From Kiritimatiellia bacterium (lineage in GTDB: Bacteria > Verrucomicrobiota > Kiritimatiellia > RFP12 > UBA1067), in assembly GCA_018399555.1 (NCBI GenBank), contig JAGYOL010000011.1:1-34726 (forward strand): 34,726 nucleotides of DNA. Reading direction: 5' to 3'. The stretch's first letter is position 1. Each line of letters opens with the position of its first letter. A program made the translations under genes and the position numbers. Shown in pieces: positions 8,689 to 17,911 of this stretch. The notes under the pieces were generated by a model. That model had not been told where the DNA came from and did no database searches. It was given only the letters and a program-made list of their open reading frames with translations.

Positions 8689-10230
8689 ATGGAAGCTGTC
8701 ACAACTAAAGCACCGCATCTGAGAAAATTTTCTAGCGCGTCCGACTACACCCGCAACTTCATCATCCGCGACGAGGTTGATCCCTATCTACGTTCAGGAC
8801 ACTTTATCGATGAAGCTCTGATCAACGAGCAGCTCGCCCGAGCGGCAGCGGCACACAATCCTGATGATCCGGTACGGCTACGCGAAATTCTGGCGAAATC
8901 AAAAAAGATCGAAACACTCCTGCCAGAAGAGGTTGCCGTTTTGATGCACATCACTGACCCGCAGTTGCTGGCGGAGATGGCTGAAACCGCACTGGCTATC
9001 AAAAAAGCGGTATATGACAACCGTGTGGTGATGTTCGCCCCGCTTTATTTAAGCAATCTGTGTGTTAACAACTGTGAGTATTGCGGTTTTAAATCCAGCA
9101 ACACCGGTCAGCGTCGCCGCATGCTCTCAATGTCTGAGGTTGAGGAAGAGATCAAGATACTGGCGGGTAAGATCGGCCACAAACGTCTGATCGCCGTCTA
9201 CGGCGAACACCCGACAACCTCGACCGAGTACATCGCTGAAACCATCCGCACCACCTATAAAATGGATATCAAGGCCCCCAATGGTGCACCGGTCGGAATT
9301 CGCCGAATCAATGTGAATGCCGCCCCCCTGCCAATCGATGACCTGCGTGTACTCAAAGAGGTCGGCATCGGCACATTTCAGGTGTTTCAGGAGACCTACC
9401 ATCGTCCAACCTATGAAAAACTGCATCCCCACGGCACTGTCAAGGGCGATTACAACTGGCGCACGACCGCATTTCACCGGGCGATGGAGGCCGGAGTCGA
9501 TGATGTCGGCATGGGTGTTCTGTTCGGCCTTTATGACTGGAAATTCGAAATGATGGCCTCTATTTATCATGCCCGTGAACTCGAAGACAAATTCAAGGTC
9601 GGGCCGCACACCATCTCGTTCCCGCGGCTGGAACCGGCTAGCGGCACGGATCTGCCTTCAAAATCACCCTATCTGATTGATGACGATACCTTCCTGCGCA
9701 TCGTCATGATCACCCGGCTCTCGGTACCCTACACCGGTATGATTGTCACCTGCCGCGAATCACCGGAATCACGCAACACCTGCATAAAATATGGTATCAC
9801 GCAGATGGATGCCGGCAGCAACATCGCCCTGGGCGGCTACAGTGAGTACGCCCGTAAAAGCAACCAGGATGAGGATCGTCAGCAGTTTATGCTCTCAGAC
9901 ACCCGCTCCCTCGAAGAGATGATCGCCTATCTGGCCGATCAGGGCATCATAACCTCATTCTGCACAGCCGGCTACCGCTGCGGACGCACTGGCGGGTGTA
10001 TCATGGATGCGTTAAAAACCGGCAAAGAGGGAAAATTCTGTAAAATCAACGCAGTTCTGACCTTCCGCGAATGGCTCGACGATTTCGCCTCGAATGAGAC
10101 AAAACAGATCTGTGAACCGGTACTTCAAAAGGAACTTGAGGGCATCCGCGCGAATCTTCCCAAATTCTACCCGACCGTCAAAGAGCATTACGATCGTATC
10201 TGCGCCGGTGAGCGTGACCTCTTTTTCTGA
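8689..10230 (+). CDS. HydG/ThiH-like radical SAM protein (HydG-like, variant C-terminal Cys motif)
   Basis: Radical SAM CX3CX2C as 'LCVNNCEYCGFKSSN', HydG-like 'GMGVLFGLYDWKFEMMA..KVGPHTISFPRLEPASGTD', and a HydG-like C-terminal region 'CTAGYRCGRTGGCIMDALKTGKEGKFCKINAVLTFREWLDDFA'. Confidence 0.85.
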   Translation: MEAVTTKAPHLRKFSSASDYTRNFIIRDEVDPYLRSGHFIDEALINEQLARAAAAHNPDDPVRLREILAKSKKIETLLPEEVAVLMHITDPQLLAEMAETALAIKKAVYDNRVVMFAPLYLSNLCVNNCEYCGFKSSNTGQRRRMLSMSEVEEEIKILAGKIGHKRLIAVYGEHPTTSTEYIAETIRTTYKMDIKAPNGAPVGIRRINVNAAPLPIDDLRVLKEVGIGTFQVFQETYHRPTYEKLHPHGTVKGDYNWRTTAFHRAMEAGVDDVGMGVLFGLYDWKFEMMASIYHARELEDKFKVGPHTISFPRLEPASGTDLPSKSPYLIDDDTFLRIVMITRLSVPYTGMIVTCRESPESRNTCIKYGITQMDAGSNIALGGYSEYARKSNQDEDRQQFMLSDTRSLEEMIAYLADQGIITSFCTAGYRCGRTGGCIMDALKTGKEGKFCKINAVLTFREWLDDFASNETKQICEPVLQKELEGIRANLPKFYPTVKEHYDRICAGERDLFF

Positions 10231-10257
10231 TAAAAGCCTGTTCCGAACGATTTAAAT

Positions 10258-11004
10258 ATGAAATATCTCGTGTTTATACCTTTTGCCGTTTTGCTCGGTC
10301 TGGCCGCCGGCTCATTGGCACCGCGCCGTGAATTGGCCGAGCTGCGCCTCGAAAACCGGCAACTTAAAAAAGAGCTTGAATCCTCAAACAAAACCGGCAA
10401 GCTGGCCGCACTGAACAGCATAATGAAGATTCCCGGCGGCACCCACTCTGGACGCAACTCACACGCTTCGTCACCGCAACCCGACGATACCACAGAAGCT
10501 GATGAGCCGATCGCTGAGAATACCGCAACCGCACAGACCAATCTGACTGCTGAGACCACCGCTGAAACGGCAGACGCCAGCGAACGCCGGCGGCGGCGCA
10601 GACTCATGCCCAACCCGAGATCAAAGAATTTTGAAGCGGAACTGGAGGAGGCCAAGGAGCTTTGGAAGACCAGAGTGGCAATGGCCCGTTCACAGTGGCT
10701 TGCCAAACTTGAACTGGATGAAGCTCGGAGCGAACTCTTTGACAACGCCTTCGCTGAAATGAACGAGAAGCTCTACCTGACCATGCAGATCGTCGCCGAC
10801 GAGTTGAAGTCCGGCAGTGAAATGACCAGTGAGGCCGGTTTGCGCGTCGTAAACGAAGTCACCACAACACTGGTTGAAACATACGATCAGCTTGATCAGG
10901 TTGTGCCCCCGGATCGCAGACCCGCGCTGGAAACGATGGAAATGCAGGATTTCATCGATCCGATGGCCTTCGAACCTCTGATTGATGTTCGTGACAAACT
11001 TTAA
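10258..11004 (+). CDS. Hypothetical protein, N-terminal TM/signal anchor plus coiled coil
   Basis: 248-aa ORF: hydrophobic N-terminus (MKYLVFIPFAVLLGLAAGSLA), coiled-coil 'ELAELRLENRQLKKELESS', RRRRRR stretch. It lies in the interval before an ABC permease. Confidence 0.7.
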   Translation: MKYLVFIPFAVLLGLAAGSLAPRRELAELRLENRQLKKELESSNKTGKLAALNSIMKIPGGTHSGRNSHASSPQPDDTTEADEPIAENTATAQTNLTAETTAETADASERRRRRRLMPNPRSKNFEAELEEAKELWKTRVAMARSQWLAKLELDEARSELFDNAFAEMNEKLYLTMQIVADELKSGSEMTSEAGLRVVNEVTTTLVETYDQLDQVVPPDRRPALETMEMQDFIDPMAFEPLIDVRDKL

Positions 11005-11063
11005 ACTGCGATCGGTACGCGTATGAGCTGCCGGACACTGTACACTCAGCCGGATTCTTAACA

Positions 11064-11966
11064 ATGACGTCTCTCTTTCAATTATGGCGGATCACCTGTT
11101 ACGAATGGTTCACTGCCATGCGCAGCCGGCGTGCGGTTGTTGTGGTGCTGCTTTTCATGGCGGCATCGGTCTGCACAATGAACTTCTGCATCAACGCGCT
11201 TCAGAAGATGGAACAGGAGCTCACCAAAGTTCTGGAGCTGCCGGAAACAGAGCAGGTCGGCGTTGTTTCAAAAACCCTCTGGCAATCCAAACCCTTCCGA
11301 CGCATGATGCGTCATATCGTATACAACAAGGATGTTTATAACGATCTGGTTGGCAGGCACCCTGTTGAACTGATGTACGCCTGGCTGGTTTTTTTCTACA
11401 CTCCCCTGCTGGTGGTGCTGGTTTCAGCCAACCGTATCGCCGATGAACTCGGTTCCGGCGCATGCCGGTATGTGGCTTTCCGCTGTTCGCGTTCACTCTG
11501 GTCAGCCGGCAAATATTTCGGTCAGGCCGCGATTATCGCGGTCGCGCTGATGCTGAGCGGCATAGGTGCCTGGGTGATGGCCTCGATCCGCATGCACGAG
11601 GCCGGCTGGCCGTTGCTGATTGCTATCACAGGATGGTCGATGCGTTCACTGATATACGCCCTGCCCTTTCTCGGGCTTTCGCTGGGGCTTTCACATCTGA
11701 CGCGTTCCGGCAGCAAAGCCACGATTTTCGCCATCATGACACTGGCACTCTGTTTTCTGATCGAAGCCCTCGCTGTTGTTTTCCGCAATGCAAACGACTG
11801 GAAGGCTCTCTTCAGTTATGCCGGAGTTTTCACACCGGCGGCGCACAAGTTCTTTCTGTGGCGAAGCACACCGCTCTCGCTGGCAGTCGGCACGCTCTGG
11901 ATGATCACCCTCTCACTCTGCTATCTCATTCCTGGACACCTTATTTTCAAAAAACGCGATATGTAA
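11064..11966 (+). CDS. ABC-2-type transporter permease
   Basis: Multiple hydrophobic segments ('LMYAWLVFFYTPLLVVLVSANRIADELGSGACRYVAFRCSR...YFGQAAIIAVALMLSGIGAWV'). Immediately upstream of an ABC ATPase. Confidence 0.8.
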   Translation: MTSLFQLWRITCYEWFTAMRSRRAVVVVLLFMAASVCTMNFCINALQKMEQELTKVLELPETEQVGVVSKTLWQSKPFRRMMRHIVYNKDVYNDLVGRHPVELMYAWLVFFYTPLLVVLVSANRIADELGSGACRYVAFRCSRSLWSAGKYFGQAAIIAVALMLSGIGAWVMASIRMHEAGWPLLIAITGWSMRSLIYALPFLGLSLGLSHLTRSGSKATIFAIMTLALCFLIEALAVVFRNANDWKALFSYAGVFTPAAHKFFLWRSTPLSLAVGTLWMITLSLCYLIPGHLIFKKRDM

Positions 11967-11968
11967 AG

Positions 11969-12883
11969 ATGAAAGCCGCTCTGATAACAAACAGCATCGT
12001 GAAAAGGTACGGCTCGAAAACCGCACTCAACGGCATGACTGCATCCATACCATCTTCCTCTATAACCGGTCTGATCGGTGCCAACGGTGCCGGCAAAACC
12101 ACCTGGATGATGGCGGTCGCGGGATTTCTGCGCATTCAATCTGGTTCCGTCAATCTGCTGGGCGGCGGTCCCTTCAATCCCGCACTGCACCGTGGCCGTA
12201 TAAGTATCCTGCCGCAGGACTCCGAGCTGCCCTGCGAAAGCTATCCGCTTGAAACACTCATTCACTACGGACGCTTGCAGGGGCTCTCAAAACATGAGGC
12301 CGATCACTCCGCACGCAATGTACTTACTGCGGTGCATCTGGCCGACCGCATGAATACCCCGATCAGAACACTTTCACACGGTATGCGTAAAAGAGTTATG
12401 ATTGCCCAGTGTTTTATCGGCAAACCGGAGCTGATTATGCTGGATGAGCCCTTGAGCGGACTTGATCCGCGCGAAGTGGCCAACATGCGCAACTTCATAA
12501 GTGCCAAGTCACCCGGCCAGACCATCGTGATCAGCTCGCACAATCTCTATGATCTTGAATTGCTCTGTGATTATATTGTTTTTGTAAAAAAAGGCAGAAC
12601 CACACGTACCGCCACCATCGAAGAACTGACCGGCAAAACCGCGATGTTGGTTTACAATCTGACACACACACCGCTCTCGACAGCTGATTTGTCTGAACTG
12701 CTGCCGGAGTGCACACTGACACTCTCCGACACTCACAGTCAGCTGAGCTGCAGTTTTGACAAAACCAGGGTGAGTGCCGAACAGATCAACGCCACGCTTA
12801 TTCCGGCTCTGTTAAAATCAACCGGCATCATTTCAATCGAACGCGGACGATCCTTGGAAGAGCGCGTTTTAAACGAGCTGTAG
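11969..12883 (+). CDS. ABC transporter ATP-binding protein
   Basis: ATG at 11969 (MKAALITNSIVKRYGSKTALNG). Walker A GANGAGKTT, signature LSHGMRKR, Walker B LIMLDEPLSGLDP. The longer track ORF from 11462 overlaps the permease. Confidence 0.9.
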   Translation: MKAALITNSIVKRYGSKTALNGMTASIPSSSITGLIGANGAGKTTWMMAVAGFLRIQSGSVNLLGGGPFNPALHRGRISILPQDSELPCESYPLETLIHYGRLQGLSKHEADHSARNVLTAVHLADRMNTPIRTLSHGMRKRVMIAQCFIGKPELIMLDEPLSGLDPREVANMRNFISAKSPGQTIVISSHNLYDLELLCDYIVFVKKGRTTRTATIEELTGKTAMLVYNLTHTPLSTADLSELLPECTLTLSDTHSQLSCSFDKTRVSAEQINATLIPALLKSTGIISIERGRSLEERVLNEL

Positions 12884-13345
12884 ATGCAACCCCTGTTCAA
12901 TATAGTTCTGCTGAAACCGGAGATACCGCACAACACCGGAGCAATCGGAAGATTGTGCGTAGGACTGGGATGCCCTCTGCATCTGATCCGTCCGCTCGGT
13001 TTTCACCTTTCAGATCAGTATCTCCAGCGTGCCGGACTCGATTACTGGGAGCATCTCGATCTTAAAGTTCATAACAACTGGGCAGAATTTCTACACTCTG
13101 AGCAACCTCAAACACTCTATTTTATGAGCACAAAAGGTGACAGGGATCTTTATCAATGCCGCTTCCTGAGAGGCGACACGCTGGTATTCGGCAACGAAAG
13201 TTGCGGATTACCGCCGGAGTTTTACACTGAATACCTTGAGTCACTCTATCGGATACCCATGCCGGGAGAGCACGCCCGCAGCATCAATCTCGCCAACGCC
13301 GTATCCATCGCAGCCTACGAAGCTTACCGCCAGTTGCGGTCGTGA
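12884..13345 (+). CDS. trmL: tRNA (cytidine(34)-2'-O)-methyltransferase
   Basis: 153-aa SPOUT protein: 'NIVLLKPEIPHNTGAIGRLCVGLGCPLHLIRPLGF', 'LVFGNESCGLPPEF', 'IPMPGEHARSINLANAVSIAAYEAYRQL'. Confidence 0.93.
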   Translation: MQPLFNIVLLKPEIPHNTGAIGRLCVGLGCPLHLIRPLGFHLSDQYLQRAGLDYWEHLDLKVHNNWAEFLHSEQPQTLYFMSTKGDRDLYQCRFLRGDTLVFGNESCGLPPEFYTEYLESLYRIPMPGEHARSINLANAVSIAAYEAYRQLRS

Positions 13346-13372
13346 TATTTGCCGCACCCTTGACGCCGCCAT

Positions 13373-14797
13373 CTATGATTTGCCGGCCACACTGCCGAAA
13401 ATACGCCGACAGAACCCCTGCAACCCAGGCATGCGGTTCATCATCCAGATTTCGGCAACGCGCTTGGTCAGAAACGACATGGTAGGGAAGGAGTGCTGCA
13501 GAAACATGATATCCCATATCCGGATTTTCTTCTGAATGGCCAGGGCCCATTCACCAATCATTTCACCGGAACCCGCCCCCACAATGCCGGCACCGTAAAT
13601 GCGCCCCGTAACCGGGTGAATAAAGGCCTTGACCCACCCCTCGCCGATACCCTCGGCAATCGCGGCCCCGTAATCCCCGTAGTTACTCTTGACCACCTCA
13701 TAGCGTCGCCCCGCTTTCTGCAGGTCGGCCTCGCACATACCGACCACCGAAACTGGAGGATCCGTAAAAACGGTCGACGGCACCACATAATTTCGATAGT
13801 TGAATCCTAAGGGCCGCGGCATCATGCAGTTCATCAGGGCCAGCATACCCTGGTGCATTGCGGCATGCGAAAGCAGCACATTACCGTTGCCATCCCCAGG
13901 CGCATAGACAGAGCGGCATGTGGTGCATAAATGACGGTCAACTGCTATTCCCCTGGAGCTGTATTCAATGCCGGCATTCTCAAGCTGCAGCCCCGCTAGA
14001 TTCCACCTGCGGCCTGCTGCCACCAGTAAACGTTCGGATACCAGGCGTTCATTCTGATCTGTATATACGGCAATCTCTGCATCCTCCTGCGCCACTCTCG
14101 TCAGTTTCCGCCCATTATAAACCTTAATCCCTTCGCGTTTGAAAACCTCCTCCAGAAAAAGCCCGCTGTCGGCATCGCCAACCGGCAGAAGATTGGCATC
14201 CATATGCACTATCTGCACCTGGCGCGTACCCAGACGTGCAAAGGCCTGGGCCATCTCACAGCCGATCGCACCACCCCCCAGAATCGTCAGACTCCCGGGA
14301 ATGCTATCTTGAGCGAAAACATTTTCGTTGGTCAGGATATCCACAGTATCCATACCGGGTACCGGAGGAATTGCCGGACGAGAACCGGTGCAGATGAAGA
14401 TGTACTTGGCCCGGTAGTTCTTTTCACCGACCGCAACGGTATGTCCATCCACAAAGACGGCCTCGCCTTTGCCCAGCACCAGATCGACCTTGTCGAACAT
14501 CCTGGTGGTCTTGGCACTGTTGATATACTCGATGAAGGACTGAATCTTCCCGAAAATGTCCCCCACACTCGGCGGTGGTGTCTTTCCCAATCCCATTTCT
14601 GGAGCCAGGCTGACACTATGTCTGATCTGGGCCATACGCAGCAGGGACTTACTGGGAATGCAGCCCACATTCATGCACTCCCCCCCGATCTTATGCTTCT
14701 CAATCGCACAGATATTCAATCCCATTTCCGAACCCATAATGGATACCGCCATACCGGCGGGACCCAGTCCGATCACGATCAAATCATATGTAAACAT
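13373..14797 (-). CDS. NAD(P)/FAD-dependent oxidoreductase, dihydrolipoamide dehydrogenase-like
   Basis: 'DLIVIGLGPAGMAVSIMGSEMGL', redox-active 'GGECMNVGCIPSKSLLRMA', 'CRSVYAPGDGNG', C-terminal 'LQHSFPTMSFLTKRVAEIW'. Confidence 0.85.
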   Translation of the reverse strand: MFTYDLIVIGLGPAGMAVSIMGSEMGLNICAIEKHKIGGECMNVGCIPSKSLLRMAQIRHSVSLAPEMGLGKTPPPSVGDIFGKIQSFIEYINSAKTTRMFDKVDLVLGKGEAVFVDGHTVAVGEKNYRAKYIFICTGSRPAIPPVPGMDTVDILTNENVFAQDSIPGSLTILGGGAIGCEMAQAFARLGTRQVQIVHMDANLLPVGDADSGLFLEEVFKREGIKVYNGRKLTRVAQEDAEIAVYTDQNERLVSERLLVAAGRRWNLAGLQLENAGIEYSSRGIAVDRHLCTTCRSVYAPGDGNGNVLLSHAAMHQGMLALMNCMMPRPLGFNYRNYVVPSTVFTDPPVSVVGMCEADLQKAGRRYEVVKSNYGDYGAAIAEGIGEGWVKAFIHPVTGRIYGAGIVGAGSGEMIGEWALAIQKKIRIWDIMFLQHSFPTMSFLTKRVAEIWMMNRMPGLQGFCRRIFGSVAGKS

Positions 14798-14992
14798 ATT
14801 AATACCTTTCTGAAGCTGCTTTCAGCCGCCTGTCTTATAGTATGTCTGCGTGTAACACAGAGTCAGGCAACCGTTTTTCTCTGTATTTTATTTAGACGCC
14901 GGTGATTCAGTGCCTGATGCTGCCGTCGGTCACCGCCCACAAACCCGACTGTTACAGTTGAGGGCATTGTGAAGGTGAAGCCGCACAGTCGA

Positions 14993-15022
14993 AATTTAGC
15001 GCAATCACAATCATTCTGTCAA
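14993..15022 (-). promoter_or_regulatory. Putative sigma70-like promoter for the 14797 flavoprotein gene
   Basis: Minus strand reads TTGACA-N18-TAAATT (TTGACA = complement of 15017-15022; TAAATT = complement of 14993-14998). Confidence 0.35.
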
Positions 15023-15073
15023 GCCCGACAGAGACGCCCGCATATCTTATAATTGCATCTCAATCCTGCTACA

Positions 15074-16744
15074 TCAACCCTCCCCCATCCATCCCAGCCC
15101 ATCAGTACTCTTCTCAAACCACTTGCGCAGTATCCAGCCAGCGGAAAGCAGTGCGGTAAACCAGAGCCAAACCAGCCAGACAGGGAAATTTCTGAGCATA
15201 AAATTTGAACCGGGACAGTTTGAAACTGAATCGGCAGTTCTTATCATAATAGCAGTGAACAGCCCGGCGGCGTTGTTGAATATCGCGGCCAGAGTGGTGC
15301 TGAAAAAACTGGTTGCAAAGCCTAAAACCCCCGCAACCACCAGCATGAAAACACACGGAGAAATCACAAGGTTGGCCACAATTCCACCCGGTGTGATCCG
15401 TCCGAAGAAATATGCGCTCAGCGGCAGGGCGGTCAGCCAGGCTGCAACCGTCACCGCGCAAAGACCTGAAACAAAGATACCCGCCTGCACCAAACTCTGC
15501 AGAAGGTCCGCCCGCAACCGTTCATTGGAAGCACGCAGCAGAGCGGCCTCACGGCGCAGAAAATCAATACGCATTGTTTTTAAAAACAGCTTGTTGAGCG
15601 GTTGATAGAGTGCTGCCAGCCCCAGCATCACGCTGAAAGAGAGAATTGAACCGATGTCGCTGATAAACGAAGGACAATACAGATGCACGATTATCGCCGC
15701 TCCGGCCAGTGCCGTGAGGGTGCTGAAGCGTCTGCGAAAGAAGGGAGCGCAGAAAAACAGCAATGCCATCAACGCGGCACGCAGAGCACTAGGCCGCATA
15801 CCGGTGAGCATCGTATAAACCGCCAGCAAAGGAACAACTGCAAAAAGCCAGTAGTAGCGGGGAACTCCGCAACAGGACACCAGTGCCGCGAATACAGCCG
15901 CGATCAGCGCGATATGCAAACCGGAAATTGCAAACACATGCACGGTGCCTGAAGATACAAAAATGCGTTTTAAAGCGGGTGACAGATTTTCACGCATGCC
16001 GAGCAACACTGCCCGGTTGATATCGGCCACATCCCGCCACTCGTCGATGCCGATTGTAACACGCCGAGCGGAGTCCCTGCGCAACGCTCTCAGCCGATAA
16101 CTAAAACCGGCAAACCGTGCCGGCTTCACTCTGCGGGAACAATGCTCGCCGCTGTTGAAAATCAGTGCCGCGCCGTCACGCGTAAAACGTGATGGATATA
16201 TACGTCCTTTGAAACACCACAATTCACCCGTCGCCGGTGCCTCTCCGTTTGCTGACGCATCTGCGCCACCATACCAGTTAACGGTGACAGGCACAAAGAA
16301 ACTGTGACTCTCCATCATACACCGCACATCTCTGACAGCGATACGGTAGCGTGCGGCGCGCCCCTTGAGTGCTTTGCAAGACAGCACCCGCTCAATGCGG
16401 CATTTGATCTCCACTGCCTGATTTTTACTGTGCGCGAAGTTAAGATCACCCTGTGACCGAAGAACATCATAAGAGGAACGCAACGCCCCGGCGGCAAAAA
16501 ACAAGCAGATCAACAGCGGCACACGCAACCCGGCAACCCGGCGTTTCAAGGTAAACACAAGCAACACTGAAAAGAGTGCGAGTGCAGTTAGCCATAATCG
16601 TGGTTGTGCAGCAGTGCTAAAGCCGCACTTCACGCCTGACAACAGTGCCACCGATGCATATACCAACGGATGAACACAGCGCAGATCACGCCGTAATTGC
16701 GTAACCACCTTTATCAATCGCAGAGGAATCATCAAAACTCGCAA
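15074..16744 (-). CDS. ComEC/Rec2-family competence-like membrane protein
   Basis: 'NRAVLLGMRENLSPALKRIFVSSGTVHVFAISGLHIALIAAVFAAL', 'YTMLTGMRPSALRAALMALLFF', 'PLSAYFFGRITPGGIVANLVISPCV' are ComEC competence-domain motifs. The 556-aa length lacks the C-terminal metallo-beta-lactamase domain. Confidence 0.85.
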   Translation of the reverse strand: MRVLMIPLRLIKVVTQLRRDLRCVHPLVYASVALLSGVKCGFSTAAQPRLWLTALALFSVLLVFTLKRRVAGLRVPLLICLFFAAGALRSSYDVLRSQGDLNFAHSKNQAVEIKCRIERVLSCKALKGRAARYRIAVRDVRCMMESHSFFVPVTVNWYGGADASANGEAPATGELWCFKGRIYPSRFTRDGAALIFNSGEHCSRRVKPARFAGFSYRLRALRRDSARRVTIGIDEWRDVADINRAVLLGMRENLSPALKRIFVSSGTVHVFAISGLHIALIAAVFAALVSCCGVPRYYWLFAVVPLLAVYTMLTGMRPSALRAALMALLFFCAPFFRRRFSTLTALAGAAIIVHLYCPSFISDIGSILSFSVMLGLAALYQPLNKLFLKTMRIDFLRREAALLRASNERLRADLLQSLVQAGIFVSGLCAVTVAAWLTALPLSAYFFGRITPGGIVANLVISPCVFMLVVAGVLGFATSFFSTTLAAIFNNAAGLFTAIMIRTADSVSNCPGSNFMLRNFPVWLVWLWFTALLSAGWILRKWFEKSTDGLGWMGEG

Positions 16745-16867
16745 TCAGGATTGAATCAAAGATTGTGAACCCGAGGGTCAAGCACTTGACCTTTTTAATT
16801 TCGGATTTGTACTGAATTCTTTTTTATCGAGACTCACCGCAGGGATTACAGCGCAACTCTGCGCAGC

Positions 16868-17872
16868 TTACTCAGGTGCACCCAGAGTCTCGACATCGTC
16901 ACGCATTCTGCGCATATCGGCAGCATCCAGCAGCAAGGAACCGGCACCGGCATTCTCAATGATATTTTCAGTGCGCCGGGCACCACACAGCGCACAGGTC
17001 AACCCTGGCTGAGCGACTGTCCAGGCGATCACCAACTGCGCGATCGAACAATTGTACTTCTCAGTCAGCGGCTGCCAGGCGCGTACGCATTCTATCAGGC
17101 GAGCGCGGTTGTGCGGTTTGAACCAGGCAATGCGATTGCGCACTGCACTTTCAGCAAGTTTATAATCCATACCGATTTTACCGGTCAGCAGACCCTGTTC
17201 CAGCGGCGAGTAGGCCAATACAGCAATGTTGTGCTGCAGGCAATAGGGCAAAAGATCATCCTCAATTCTACGGTCGAGCATGCTGTAACGCGGCTGATTG
17301 GAACAAATGATTCCGGCGGCGCGGTATTCATCCATTTGCTCACAGGTTGCATTTGAAACGCCAATCGCCCGAATTTTGCCGACGTCACGCATCTGCATCA
17401 GAAACGCCATTGTATCTTCAATCGGGGTCTTGACCGGCTCAACACTCTGCCAATGTGTCTGAAGCAAATCGATGCAATCAACACGCAGACGTTTGAGTGA
17501 ACGTTCGATCTCGATCTTCAGGGTATTGGGAGAAAGAGAACGGTAGACCGATCTGCCGTCATAATCAAAATGATGCGAACCGGTTCTGCTATCCCACCAC
17601 AAGCCGCATTTTGTCGCTATCACCGCTTTATCACGGCGATCATGCAGGGCATCGCCAACAACTGTCTCGCTGCGTCCGAAACCGTAAACCGGAGCGGTAT
17701 CGATCAGATTGATGCCGTGATCAAGAGCGGCATGAATTGTACGGATCGACTCGCTGTCATCGGTTTCACCCCACCAGGGTCCTCCCCCGACAGCCCAGGT
17801 GCCCATACCCACAACTGAAATTCTGATGTCACTCGTTCCCAATGTTCTGTATTGCATATCAGTTCCTTTCAC
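16868..17872 (-). CDS. Aldo/keto reductase
   Basis: 'MQYRTLGTSDIRISVVGMGTWAVGG', 'GINLIDTAPVYGFGRSETVVGDAL', 'CIDLLQTHWQSV..PIEDTMAFLMQMRDVGKIRAIGVSN'. Likely start at the internal ATG (MQYRTLG). Confidence 0.92.
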   Translation of the reverse strand: MKGTDMQYRTLGTSDIRISVVGMGTWAVGGGPWWGETDDSESIRTIHAALDHGINLIDTAPVYGFGRSETVVGDALHDRRDKAVIATKCGLWWDSRTGSHHFDYDGRSVYRSLSPNTLKIEIERSLKRLRVDCIDLLQTHWQSVEPVKTPIEDTMAFLMQMRDVGKIRAIGVSNATCEQMDEYRAAGIICSNQPRYSMLDRRIEDDLLPYCLQHNIAVLAYSPLEQGLLTGKIGMDYKLAESAVRNRIAWFKPHNRARLIECVRAWQPLTEKYNCSIAQLVIAWTVAQPGLTCALCGARRTENIIENAGAGSLLLDAADMRRMRDDVETLGAPE

Positions 17873-17911
17873 ATCGACCGCCTTAGGACAGCTTCAATAT
17901 CGTTAACTTTT

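Noticed and set aside
8025-8702. 225-aa antisense ORF over the UXS gene
   Set aside because: Antisense shadow of a strongly supported CDS; composition does not look like a real protein family.
11462-11968. 169-aa N-terminal extension of the ABC ATPase ORF
   Set aside because: It overlaps the permease CDS in another frame and has no ABC-like content; the ATPase family start fits ATG 11969.
14204-14905. 233-aa + strand ORF antisense to the flavoprotein gene
   Set aside because: His/Thr-rich shadow translation; the opposite strand encodes a well-conserved oxidoreductase.
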